Shown here: positions 36,776 through 44,891 of the stretch, piece by piece
Layout of the letters: the number at the start of each line of letters is the position of its first letter
How positions within the stretch are numbered: the first letter of the stretch is position 1
NCBI GenBank assembly: GCA_012521395.1
Contig: JAAYML010000001.1
Location: 1-44,891, forward strand
Origin: Candidatus Epulonipiscium sp.
GTDB lineage: Bacteria > Bacillota > Clostridia > Lachnospirales > Defluviitaleaceae
Reading direction: 5' to 3'
Length of the DNA: 44,891 nt
The notes under the pieces: model-generated
Told to the model about the DNA's origin: nothing
The model's input: the letters and a program-made list of their open reading frames with translations, nothing else
Database searches by the model: none
Program-made: the position numbers and the translations under genes

Positions 36776-36823
36776 CAAAAAATATAAGGTAAAATTAAAT
36801 TTTTCCTTATATTTTTGTTTTTT
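36776..36823. terminator. Bidirectional terminator between feoB and the DtxR-family gene
   Basis: CAAAAAATATAAGG (36776-36789) and CCTTATATTTTTG (36805-36817) form a stem of 13 bp with one bulged A, and GTTTTTT follows on the plus strand. Confidence 0.8.
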
Positions 36824-36829
36824 ATAGAA

Positions 36830-37267
36830 CTAATCATTTTCAAAAATATAATTTTCATTTGTTTTTTGGAGATATACATCATACCTGTCTTGAATATCCG
36901 GATTGTCCTTCATAAAGTGATAAAACTTTTCTATGGCTTGTATCGTTGATAAAGACAAATAATGTTCCATTGATTCGGCTTCTTTTTCAATATCTGAATT
37001 GGTTTTTAGAACCCTTAAAAAATCTTTTAATAATTGATTTCTTTGAACCAGAAATTTTCCTTCCCGAATTCCTTTTTCCGTTAGTTTTACCGGCTCATAA
37101 GGCTGATACAAGATATAACCTCTGCTGTTCAATTTATGGAGGGCTTTTACAACAGACGGTAAGGACACCTCCAGTACTTCTGCAATATCAGATACCCTTA
37201 TTTCATCGGATTTAATCGACAATCTATAAATTTCCTCTAAATAATCCTGAAGACTTGGTGTTAACAT
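36830..37267 (-). CDS. DtxR/MntR-family metal-dependent regulator
   Basis: A 145-residue protein with an N-terminal winged helix (LTPSLQDYLEEIYRLS...EIRVSDIAEVLEVSLPSVVKALHKLNSRGYI) and a helical dimerisation and metal-binding domain containing EKEAESMEHYLS. There is no SH3-like third domain, so it is nearer MntR than DtxR in length. It probably represses iron or manganese uptake with metal bound. Convergent with feoB; control of feo is a reasonable guess. ATG at 37267 has GGAG nine bases upstream. Confidence 0.88.
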   Translation of the reverse strand: MLTPSLQDYLEEIYRLSIKSDEIRVSDIAEVLEVSLPSVVKALHKLNSRGYILYQPYEPVKLTEKGIREGKFLVQRNQLLKDFLRVLKTNSDIEKEAESMEHYLSLSTIQAIEKFYHFMKDNPDIQDRYDVYLQKTNENYIFEND

Positions 37268-37436
37268 ATTTTGAAACTCCAATCATTTTTTATTCACAAC
37301 CAATATATTCAAAAAATATACAGGATATTCCTTCAATATCCCAGCTTAAAACTTATCCAGTAAAAACTGAATTGACATTAATAAATACACATATTACAAT
37401 AGTACTGAATATCTGCAAGCGAATGGAGGACTATTC

Positions 37437-38315
37437 ATGTCTGAACTTATTATTATGTCCGATAGTTCCTGTGATATACCCGATTCTGTCATAAAAGAAT
37501 ACAATATCAAACTTATTCCATACTATGTGTCCTTTGATCAAAAAAACTATTATAAAGAGAGAATAGAATTAAGTATTAAAGACTTTTATGAAAAATTAAG
37601 AAAAGAAAATGTTTTTCCTAAAACATCCCTGCCCAGTGTAGACGATTATATGAATGCCTTTACTCCTCTTATTCAAGAAGGCAAAGGTATTATTTGTTTT
37701 TGTCTTACCAGTAAATTTAGCGGTTCTTATCAAGCCGCTGTTAATGCTAAAAATATTCTTCTTGAAGAATATCCAGATGCCAAAATAGAAGTCATTAACT
37801 CTATTCAGGCAACTGGTGGTCAGGGTCTTGTTGTCCTGCAAGCCGCAAAAATGCAAAAAGCAGGCTATTCTATGGAAGAAATTATAGAAAAAATTGAAGT
37901 ATTAAAAGAAACAGCCAGAATTACTTTTTTTGTTGATACCCTGGAATATCTTGAAAAAGGCGGTCGGATTGGAAAGGTTAGTGCTCTGATAGGCGGAGTC
38001 CTTAATTTAAAACCACTTATTGTTGTAAGAGACGGTGAATTAATCCCTTATGGTAAAATCCGTGGAAGGAAAAAAGCCTTAAGAAAAATTATTGAAATGG
38101 CTGAAGAAATTATTACCGATGATTTTTCAAATTATGATTATTGCATTGCTCAAAGCGACTGCGAAGAAGAAGCCGTATATCTTCGTGAAATGATAGAAAA
38201 AGAATGGAATATAAAAATTGAATATCCGTTTTTTGAAATAGGAACAACCATTGGAACCAATACTGGTCCTGATGTTATCGGTATCTGCTTTATAAAAAAA
38301 TATGACAGAATATAA
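37437..38315 (+). CDS. DegV-family fatty-acid-binding protein
   Basis: A 292-residue DegV protein: IMSDSSCDIPDSVIKEYNIKLIPYYVSFD at the N-terminus, KTSLPSVDDYMNAF, TSKFSGSYQAA, and the EYLEKGGRIGK segment. DegV/FakB proteins bind a fatty acid and present it to FakA kinase; no fakA is in this window. ATG has GGAGG upstream. It is monocistronic, ending at a strong terminator. Confidence 0.92.
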   Translation: MSELIIMSDSSCDIPDSVIKEYNIKLIPYYVSFDQKNYYKERIELSIKDFYEKLRKENVFPKTSLPSVDDYMNAFTPLIQEGKGIICFCLTSKFSGSYQAAVNAKNILLEEYPDAKIEVINSIQATGGQGLVVLQAAKMQKAGYSMEEIIEKIEVLKETARITFFVDTLEYLEKGGRIGKVSALIGGVLNLKPLIVVRDGELIPYGKIRGRKKALRKIIEMAEEIITDDFSNYDYCIAQSDCEEEAVYLREMIEKEWNIKIEYPFFEIGTTIGTNTGPDVIGICFIKKYDRI

Positions 38316-38337
38316 TCTCAAAATTTTACCATTAAAT

Positions 38338-38380
38338 CAATAAAAAGGTTATAGCACAAAGCCTTTTTATTGTTTTTTTA
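38338..38380 (+). terminator. Terminator of the degV gene
   Basis: A perfect 11-bp stem (38338-38348 with 38362-38372) is followed by TTTTTTT. The stretch after it repeats ATTGTTTTTTT. Confidence 0.85.
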
Positions 38381-38391
38381 TTGTTTTTTTA

Positions 38392-38420
38392 TTGATAAAA
38401 TACATTTTTTATTATATAAT
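38392..38420 (+). promoter_or_regulatory. Sigma-A-type promoter of the exopolysaccharide pair
   Basis: TTGATA (38392-38397) and TATAAT (38415-38420) are 17 bases apart. Transcription should start near 38427, leaving a leader of only about 45 bases, too short for a c-di-GMP riboswitch. Confidence 0.85.
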
Positions 38421-38471
38421 AATATTTATTGTTTAATTTCTAAACTATTTACAGCATGGGAGAGACTTGAC

Positions 38472-39248
38472 ATGAAAGAAAAAAAATCCTTTTTGATTAT
38501 AACGTTGACACAATTAATCTTTTTTAGTCTAACCGTAACATATTTTATTGGTTCGGATTATCTTTTACCTTTTATTCTACAATACTTTATTTTGTTAATT
38601 GCTTTTATTTTTCTTCCCAAAAGCAAAGGTTTTATTTTATTAATTGGCTACATTACCCTTCCCCTTTTAGGGCTTTTATTTTTTGCCTTTAGCAGGGAAT
38701 GGAATTTACTATTTCAATTTAAAATTATATACTATCATATTATTTCTATTATCAATGCCAGCTTAATATATATGTCCGCCTATAAAATACGCACACTTCA
38801 AAATGAAAACATGACCTTAAATCTTGAACTGGAAGAACTCAGGCGTTACGTTAAAGATTCTAAATTATTAACAAAAAGTGAATTTGAGCAAAGAAGCGAA
38901 CTTATTATTACTGCCATGAAAAGGCGAAAAGAAGAAGGTTATAAAGTCTATTTTTCTTTAGAAAAGGCAAATCCCCATATTCAAAAAGCACTTTTTGACA
39001 GCTTAACATCTATAGCTGTTGAAACTTTCCGTAAAGAATATGATTTAATCGGACAAATCAGTGATTATTCCTTTGTTGTTTTATTACAAAACACAAATCA
39101 AAAAGGAATGGAACTTGCCTTAAACAGATATTTTACAGCCGTTGAAAGAAATATTGACTTAAATGAGAATAAAATGATCATAGATATAACAAGAGTTGGC
39201 TCAAATATAGAAGGGGAGGATAAGCTTGAAAACCCTGTTTTTGATTAA
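38472..39248 (+). CDS. Membrane protein with degenerate GGDEF domain, candidate c-di-GMP receptor
   Basis: A 258-residue protein: four membrane helices (about 7-26, 30-48, 53-73, 84-104), a short coiled coil (106-130) and a GGDEF-like domain. The domain is recognisable from its start LTKSEFEQR (in place of LTGLxNR) and from YDLIGQISDYSFVVLLQ, where SDYSF (197-201) replaces GGDEF. Five residues before it lies K188-x-x-D191, close to the RxxD inhibitory site that binds c-di-GMP. It cannot make c-di-GMP; it may bind it, as PelD does. The ATG at 38472 has GGGAG upstream; the open frame before it is chance. Its 3' end overlaps the glycosyltransferase gene by 23 bases. Confidence 0.72.
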   Translation: MKEKKSFLIITLTQLIFFSLTVTYFIGSDYLLPFILQYFILLIAFIFLPKSKGFILLIGYITLPLLGLLFFAFSREWNLLFQFKIIYYHIISIINASLIYMSAYKIRTLQNENMTLNLELEELRRYVKDSKLLTKSEFEQRSELIITAMKRRKEEGYKVYFSLEKANPHIQKALFDSLTSIAVETFRKEYDLIGQISDYSFVVLLQNTNQKGMELALNRYFTAVERNIDLNENKMIIDITRVGSNIEGEDKLENPVFD

Positions 39249-40440
39249 CTCCCTTGTTTTTTCTTTTATTTTGCTGTATTACACCATTCTCTCCCTTTTT
39301 GGTTTATATTATAGACTTAAAAAGAAAAACAGGCCAAAGTTAGCCAATTATCCCAGTGTTGATCTTTTGATTCCGGCCCATAATGAAGGCAAGGTTCTTC
39401 AGCAAACTTTAGAGGCCATGGTTAAACTCGATTATCCTGGCCCGCTCCATATTTATCTCTTAAACGATAATTCTGTGGATGAAACAGAAGAAATTGCTGA
39501 AGCTTTTGATAAAGCCTATAAAAATCTCCATCATATTAGAGTTCCTGTTGGAGAACCAAAAGGAAAATCCCGGGTATTGAATTATGGTCTAAGTATTTCT
39601 GATTCAGAATATTTTGCAGTTTATGATGCCGACAATCAGCCTGAAAAAGAAAGCTTAAAATTGTTGGTAGAAGCAGCAGAAAATACTCCAAATGCTGCAG
39701 GCGCTGTCGGTTATGTAAAAACCATTAATGCCAATAAAAATATACTCACCCGCCTCATTGCTCAGGAGTTTCAAGTTTTCCAACTTTTAATGCAGTGCGG
39801 GAGATGGTTTTTATTTAAAACGGGTTCTTTGACAGGAACCAATATGTTAGTCAAACGTTCCATTATAGAAGAAGTTGGCCAATACGATGTTTATGCCATT
39901 GCTGAAGATGCTGAATTAACCTTAAGAATTACTTCAAAAGGAAAGATCCTGCCCATCGTCCCTGAATCCGTAACCTGGGAACAAGAGCCTGAAAAATTAG
40001 CTGTATTTATAAAACAACGAACCCGATGGCTCCAAGGCAATTTATATATACTGGAAAAAATCTTTCATTCCTTTGATTATTATAAGGGAAGAACTTTAGT
40101 CCATACCTTCCAGCAAATTCTGATATATATTGTCTTTTTATTTTTCTTACTAACTTCCCACGCCTGGTTTATAGCTGGCCTTTTTGGACTGACAACTTTT
40201 TCTGTTAAGCTTCCTTTACTGCTTATTTGGTATGCTTCCTATTTATTCTATGTGGCACAATTATTAAGTGCTCAGGCTGCAGAAGAAAGTTTTTCACCCC
40301 TTAATATTATTATTGGTTTTATTTCATATTTCACTTATTCACAGCTTTTTCTCTTTTTATATTTCAGAAGTCTATTTTTATATCTCAAAGCAAAAAGAAA
40401 AAAACAAATTATTTCCTGGGATAAAACCCTGCGCTTTTAA
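39226..40440 (+). CDS. Processive family 2 glycosyltransferase, exopolysaccharide synthase
   Basis: A 404-residue membrane enzyme: one N-terminal helix (4-28), a GT-A domain (45-270) and three C-terminal helices. The processive signature D, DxD, ED, QxxRW is complete: D81, D134-A-D136, E227-D228 and QRTRW 264-268. This is the layout of cellulose, hyaluronan and poly-N-acetylglucosamine synthases, without the PilZ domain of BcsA. The polymer cannot be told. TTG start follows GGGGAGG and overlaps the preceding gene, so the two are translationally coupled. No deacetylase, glycoside hydrolase or export gene follows. Confidence 0.88.
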   Translation: MKTLFLINSLVFSFILLYYTILSLFGLYYRLKKKNRPKLANYPSVDLLIPAHNEGKVLQQTLEAMVKLDYPGPLHIYLLNDNSVDETEEIAEAFDKAYKNLHHIRVPVGEPKGKSRVLNYGLSISDSEYFAVYDADNQPEKESLKLLVEAAENTPNAAGAVGYVKTINANKNILTRLIAQEFQVFQLLMQCGRWFLFKTGSLTGTNMLVKRSIIEEVGQYDVYAIAEDAELTLRITSKGKILPIVPESVTWEQEPEKLAVFIKQRTRWLQGNLYILEKIFHSFDYYKGRTLVHTFQQILIYIVFLFFLLTSHAWFIAGLFGLTTFSVKLPLLLIWYASYLFYVAQLLSAQAAEESFSPLNIIIGFISYFTYSQLFLFLYFRSLFLYLKAKRKKQIISWDKTLRF

Positions 40441-40468
40441 AAAAGAGAAGCTTAAGCTTCTCTTTTTT
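40441..40468. terminator. Bidirectional terminator after the glycosyltransferase gene
   Basis: AAAAGAGAAGCTTAAGCTTCTCTTTTTT is almost fully palindromic (stem AGAGAAGCTT with its complement), serving both convergent genes. Confidence 0.8.
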
Positions 40469-40486
40469 ATATCAGTAAAAATTTTA

Positions 40487-41437
40487 CTAATAAGCCTTTT
40501 CTAAATCTATTTTATTGATATATTCTCCCTGGCCATATAAATAAACTCTTAAATTTTGTTCTAAAATAGGTACTGCACGGTTCATATACATATCTGACAG
40601 GCCAGAAATATGAGGCGTCACAAAAACATTATCCATGGTCCATAAAGGACTGTCATAAGCTAAAGGTTCCTTTTCAAATACATCGATAGCAGCAGCTTTT
40701 ATTAACTTTTTCTCTAAGGCTTCAATTAAAGCTTTTTCATCTACAGTTTGTCCTCGTCCAATATTAATAAAAAAAGCAGTAGGCTTCATTTTTTTAAACT
40801 GTTCAATGCCTATCATCTTATAACTTTCTTTTGTTAAAGGTGCAGTTTGTACAACAAAATCCCCTTTTGACAAAGCCTCGTTTAAGTCAGCCTTCGAATA
40901 AAGTTCATCAAAATATTCGACACTCCTGCCCTGAGTATTAACCCCAATGGTTTTCATATCAAAAGCTTTGGCTTTCCTTGCAATTTCTTTTCCAATTGTG
41001 CCTGTCCCAATAATGCATATCGTTTTACCAAAAAGCTCCTCTAAATCCGCTTTTCTTTTCCAAATTTTATTTTTCTGCTGTTCATAAAATCTAAAGGCTT
41101 CTATGCGGTGATTTAATATGACCGCCATGACATATTCAGCTATTGGAATGCCATGTATGCCTCTCACACTGGTCAATAAAATTCCTTTTTCTCTAAGCTT
41201 ATTTAAGGGAAGGGCATCAATACCTGTAGACATACACTGAATCCATTTTAACTTTTCCATTTTTTCAATAAGCTCTTCGTTTATGTCAAAACCATAAGTA
41301 ACAAAAATCTCTGCATCAAATAACTGTTCTTTTGCTTCTTCTATATTATTATAGATATAAAAATCAATCCTGTTAAACTTTTGCTTTAACTTTTCCAAAT
41401 GTCCGTCTCCAAAATCAAGCGAACTAACAAGCTTCAT
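40487..41437 (-). CDS. D-isomer-specific 2-hydroxyacid dehydrogenase
   Basis: A 316-residue NAD(P)-dependent oxidoreductase. The Rossmann motif GTGTIGKEIARKAKAF, the catalytic Arg in INIGRGQTVDEKAL, Glu in DVFEKEPL and His in VTPHISG are all present. Substrate (glycerate, lactate, phosphoglycerate or other) is not clear. It lacks the ACT domain of SerA. SD GGGGGA precedes ATG. It is monocistronic between a terminator and the 7-TM gene. Confidence 0.9.
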   Translation of the reverse strand: MKLVSSLDFGDGHLEKLKQKFNRIDFYIYNNIEEAKEQLFDAEIFVTYGFDINEELIEKMEKLKWIQCMSTGIDALPLNKLREKGILLTSVRGIHGIPIAEYVMAVILNHRIEAFRFYEQQKNKIWKRKADLEELFGKTICIIGTGTIGKEIARKAKAFDMKTIGVNTQGRSVEYFDELYSKADLNEALSKGDFVVQTAPLTKESYKMIGIEQFKKMKPTAFFINIGRGQTVDEKALIEALEKKLIKAAAIDVFEKEPLAYDSPLWTMDNVFVTPHISGLSDMYMNRAVPILEQNLRVYLYGQGEYINKIDLEKAY

Positions 41438-41524
41438 AGCAGCATTCCCCCATCATAATTTTTAAGTAACAAATACATTCTTTATTATTTTCTCATTGAT
41501 TATAATCAATATGACTAAATATGT

Positions 41525-42202
41525 CTATCGCTTGTTTTTATCCTTTATCGGTTTTGTTGAAAAAGCATATAAGAGAGCAATCAATACAAATGCTTCCGAA
41601 ATAATAAAGGGCTGAAAAGTATTTGTTCTGTTAAATAATATAGTCAATCCATCCACTAAGAGCAATAGGTAACTTAAAAAAAACAATAAATATTGGCTTC
41701 TTGGAAATTTATACTTATACCAACGAAAGCCTGATACACATAATAATAAGATTATCATTACAAAAAACCCATAATAAATACTTACAAAAAGATTCCAGGG
41801 AAATAATAAACGAAGACCATATCCTATTCCTGTTTTAATAACGATTTCTAAAGGTTGCAAATAAAGCATGAAGAAATAAAAAATGAATAATGGCGTCAAA
41901 AACAACAAAAGTCTTTTTTCGTTTATTTTTTTCCTAAAACAGGGAATAGTATACCACAAAGCAACTATGGATGGAATCGTAAGCCCAATCATAGAACCAT
42001 AATAAAAGTAAGCAAGAAATTTCAGTATACCAACTGGAAAATTAAAAGTAAAAAGCAATAAGGTAATATATCTTAATCCTGTAACAATAAATAAGAAAAA
42101 GCATACCAGACGGATGATAATATTGGAATGCTTTTTAATTTGTATGATATTAAGAAACACTAAAAAAATTACAGCAAAAAGAATAAAAAAATATGCCCCC
42201 AT
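41525..42202 (-). CDS. Seven-helix membrane protein of unknown function
   Basis: A 225-residue, very hydrophobic protein with about seven helices, short polar loops and a Lys-rich C-terminus (KPIKDKNKR). SD AGGAGGGGG is strong. The 7-TM layout resembles the sensor part of 7TM-DISM or similar proteins, but no signalling domain follows and no motif is seen. It is not recognised. Confidence 0.65.
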   Translation of the reverse strand: MGAYFFILFAVIFLVFLNIIQIKKHSNIIIRLVCFFLFIVTGLRYITLLLFTFNFPVGILKFLAYFYYGSMIGLTIPSIVALWYTIPCFRKKINEKRLLLFLTPLFIFYFFMLYLQPLEIVIKTGIGYGLRLLFPWNLFVSIYYGFFVMIILLLCVSGFRWYKYKFPRSQYLLFFLSYLLLLVDGLTILFNRTNTFQPFIISEAFVLIALLYAFSTKPIKDKNKR

Positions 42203-42349
42203 ATTCCCCCTCCTGTTCTTTATACTATTTTATGTCTCTGGAACTCAGACCATGCAAAGAATACGGAAAAGCTGGCATAATGAATAACTTTATGATACAA
42301 TGATTCCCTGGAACACTTGCGCAAAAATAATAACAGAAAGAAGATTAAT

Positions 42350-43755
42350 ATGAAAAATAAAATTAAAAATTTGTTTTTAAAGAGAATTGAAAAAATCTAT
42401 CAACTTTAAACGATACACAAAAAAATGTTCTTTCTATCGCATGGCCTGTATTAGTAGAATTACTGCTAGGCTCTTTATTTGGAATGATAGACATGATTAT
42501 GCTGGGACGTATTCCTGATCCTGATCTGTCTGCTGCATCCATTGCGGCAGTGGGTTTAACCAACCAGCCCTTATATATAGGTCTTTCTCTGGTTCAGGCT
42601 CTTAACGTAGGAGGTACAGCAATTACTGCACGCTATATCGGGGCTCAAAAAACCGATAAAATTCCAAATGTTCTGAGTCATATTATTTTATTAACCTTAG
42701 GTCTTCTGGCGATTCCCCTTTCCATTCTCGGCATCCGTTTTTCGGAAGAAATCATACATTTTATGGGGGCTAAAAAAGATACTTTAGAATTAGCTGTTTT
42801 ATATTTTAGAATTGTTTTAATTGGTTTTATCTTTCAATCTTATAATTTTGCCATTTCGGCTGCCTTAAGAGGTGCCGGTAACACCAAAACCACCTTGCGA
42901 GTCAATCTGAGTGTGAACTTAATTAATGTCATTGGAAATGCTGTTTTAATCTATGGTCTTTTTGGATTTCCTGCCTTAGGTATTGCCGGGGCTGGTATTT
43001 CTACTACTTTTTCAAATATTCTTGCCAGTATTATCCTGACCATTTATCTTTTAAGAACAAAAGGAATTATACAACTAAAATTAAAAAATGGATTCCGACT
43101 GGATAAAAATATAGTATTCAACTTGGTAAAAATCGGAATTCCTGCATCTTTAGAACAAATGGCTTTAAGAATTGGAATATTGCTATTTGTAAAAACCGTT
43201 GCAGATCTTGGTACTGTAGTATTTGCTTCCCATCAAATATGTTTAAGCATCTTAAGTTTATCCTTTAATCCTGGACAAGCTTTTGGTATTGCTGCTTCTT
43301 CCCTCGTAGGCCAGAATCTTGGGGCAAGAAACTTTTCCCAGGCAGAAGAATGCGCAAAAGAAGCAAGAAAAATGGGCTCAATTATTTCTACAATGATGGC
43401 TATTCTTTTCTTTATCTTTGGCCCTCAACTGGCTTCCTTATATTCCAGTATACCAGAAGTTATTTCCAATGCTTCTAAAACATTAAAAATTATCGCTTTT
43501 GTACAGCCTTTTCAGTCTTCTCAATTGATTTTATCCGGTGGACTCAGGGGAGCTGGTGATACTTTTTGGCCTCTTATATCAACTTTCATTGGGGTCTTAG
43601 GAATCCGGCTGATTCTTGCGGCTTTATTTATCAAAGTATTTCATTTTGGTCTTACAGGTGCATGGATAGCAGTATTTATTGACCAATTTGTCCGCTGGGG
43701 AATCATCTATATCCGCTTTAACACTGGAAAATGGAAAACGGTTACTATTCAATAA
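42350..43755 (+). pseudogene. MATE-family multidrug/Na+ exporter with apparent frameshift near the start
   Basis: Reading from 42484 gives 423 residues of a MATE transporter (GMIDMIMLGR, NVGGTAITARYIG, RGAGNTKTTL, GAGISTTFSN, GIAASSLVGQNLGARN, LRGAGDTFWPL). The same frame is open back to 42391 and encodes NLSTLNDTQKNVLSIAWPVLVELLLG-like sequence, the first half of helix 1, without a usable start. An ATG at 42350 in another frame encodes MKNKIKNLFLKRIEKI and would join it if the six-A run at 42390-42395 had one more A, giving about 469 residues, a normal size. So either one base has been lost (true mutation or sequencing error), or translation starts within the gene at 42484 without an SD. About 12 helices in all. 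Confidence 0.7.
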
Positions 43756-43773
43756 AATAGTAACCGTTTTTTG
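43735..43773 (+). terminator. Terminator overlapping the end of the MATE gene
   Basis: A perfect 15-bp stem (43735-43749 with 43756-43770) whose loop holds the TAA stop (43753-43755); T residues follow. Confidence 0.85.
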
Positions 43774-43796
43774 TTTAAAAGTTAAAACTTATGTTC

Positions 43797-44828
43797 TTAA
43801 ATCATTTTTATAATCGATATATTATCTTCTTTTGATAAATCCACGAAATCCTTACCTATACTTACGACTGGCTTTTGAATACAGTGAGGCGGTATATAAA
43901 CGATGCGACCGACTTCTCCATTATTCAGTAAAACCTGGCTGCCTGTATAATAACTGGACAAGCGGGAAGTCAATATATTCACAATTCGAATATCTAAATT
44001 ATTCCTGGAAATATTCACAAACTCATTAAAAGCGTCAAAAGGTGTCAGGGCTTTTCTGTATGGTCTGTTGGAAGTCATAGCATCATATACATCCGCAACA
44101 GAAACAATTTTCGAATAAATACTCAATTCCTCTCCACTTAAACCCAGAGGATAACCTGATTTGTCTTCCCTTTCGTGATGCATTAAAATAACATCTTTAA
44201 TCGCATCAAGGATTTCATCATCATTTTTTACGATTTCATAACCATAAACAGCATGTTTTTTAATTTCATTAAATTCTTCAACGGTTAATTTCTCTTTCTT
44301 ATTTAAAAGTTCAAGTGGAATCTTTACTTTACCCAAATCGTGCAATAAAGCTGCCTGAATAACCGTCTTTATTTCCTCTTTGGGAAGCTTCAGATAACTT
44401 GCTATCAAAGCTGAATAAAATGAAACATTGATACAGTGATAATAAGTATAATCATCCTTATCGTGGATTTTTTTAAGATAGTTCATTACATATTCAGGAT
44501 TATCCCATGCAACAATCACATCATCTGTAATTCTATTTAATTCATTATAGTCCAGCTTTTTACCTCTTATAATCTCATTCATTAAATATTTAATTTTATC
44601 AATATTTTCATCAAAACGCTCTTCAAAAGATTCATAATCTGGAAATATTTTCTCCCTGTTCCGATCAAAAATGTAGACATATTCAATACCAAATTCTTTT
44701 AACTTTTGAATGATATACTCATTAATTACTGCACCTTTTGGCAAAATTAATGTCCCGTATTGGCTCACTATATCTTCAAAAAGTATATCTAACTCCGCAC
44801 ATTGAGATATGTGTACCTTTTTTTTCAT
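43797..44828 (-). CDS. HD-GYP domain phosphodiesterase
   Basis: A 343-residue cytoplasmic protein. An N-terminal region (1-110), with GTLILPKGAVINEYIIQKLKEFGIEYVYI as in many HD-GYP proteins, precedes the HD-GYP domain: HD at 163-164 (LLHDLGKVKIP), HHE at 217-219, GYP at 225-227 (SGYPLGL) and VADVYDAMTSNRPYR. Residues 290-343 form a small C-terminal domain. It should degrade c-di-GMP to GMP or pGpG. There is no receiver domain. The ATG at 44828 lies nine bases after GGAG; the TTG five codons upstream is unlikely. Confidence 0.92.
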   Translation of the reverse strand: MKKKVHISQCAELDILFEDIVSQYGTLILPKGAVINEYIIQKLKEFGIEYVYIFDRNREKIFPDYESFEERFDENIDKIKYLMNEIIRGKKLDYNELNRITDDVIVAWDNPEYVMNYLKKIHDKDDYTYYHCINVSFYSALIASYLKLPKEEIKTVIQAALLHDLGKVKIPLELLNKKEKLTVEEFNEIKKHAVYGYEIVKNDDEILDAIKDVILMHHEREDKSGYPLGLSGEELSIYSKIVSVADVYDAMTSNRPYRKALTPFDAFNEFVNISRNNLDIRIVNILTSRLSSYYTGSQVLLNNGEVGRIVYIPPHCIQKPVVSIGKDFVDLSKEDNISIIKMI

Positions 44829-44891
44829 TCCTTTCAACTCCAAATATTTTACATTTTAAATAATTAAATGAATCTTTAATTATTTACTATA

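Noticed and set aside
37255-37494. A 79-residue plus-strand frame
   Set aside because: It spans the dtxR-degV intergenic region and the start of degV in the wrong frame.
38426-38471. A c-di-GMP riboswitch before the exopolysaccharide genes
   Set aside because: The leader is only about 45 bases from a good promoter, too short for GEMM-type aptamers.

Overview
This is a low-GC stretch of a Gram-positive anaerobe, most likely a member of the Clostridia. The pointers are consensus SD sequences (AGGAGG), sigma-A-type promoters, T-box leaders, a strict-anaerobe hybrid cluster protein, a PPi-type phosphofructokinase, a GapN-type dehydrogenase, and a FeoB split into two genes. I cannot name the species. 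I saw no tRNA, rRNA, CRISPR array, insertion sequence or prophage.

Layout. 1-900: end of an acyltransferase-like membrane protein and a small membrane protein. 983-13590 (minus): a ten-gene branched-chain amino acid operon, transcribed ilvB2-ilvN-ilvC-cimA-leuC-leuD-leuB-ilvE-ilvD-ilvB1. It starts at a clear promoter and T-box leader whose specifier reads best as AUC (Ile). No threonine deaminase gene is present; citramalate synthase with LeuCD and LeuB would make 2-oxobutyrate from pyruvate. leuA, for the leucine branch, sits 19 kb away (32044-33711) behind its own Leu (CUC) T-box leader, so Ile and Leu appear to be sensed separately.

13587-24512: a GGDEF-EAL protein, a Crp/Fnr regulator, a sodium:solute symporter behind a Tyr (UAC) T-box (hence a candidate tyrosine importer), gapN with a DUF1874 partner, a ZIP metal transporter, hcp and pfp. 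24513-26000: a decaying region with a broken lipoprotein gene, a short ORF, and a lipoprotein gene whose start codon appears to be ACG. 26000-31700: C39-like protease, YesL-like protein, topoisomerase III, a YvlD-like membrane protein and a NagZ-like lipoprotein.

34396-37267: feoA, split feoB and a convergent DtxR-family regulator. 37437-44828: DegV protein, a two-gene candidate c-di-GMP-controlled exopolysaccharide synthase (membrane protein with degenerate GGDEF domain overlapping a processive GT2), a D-2-hydroxyacid dehydrogenase, a 7-TM protein, a MATE exporter with an apparent frameshift, and an HD-GYP phosphodiesterase.

The points most worth following are the Tyr T-box on an SSS-family transporter, the leuA leader with one specifier stem but two terminator modules, the degenerate-GGDEF/GT2 pair, and the palindromic element inside the ilv-leu operon.
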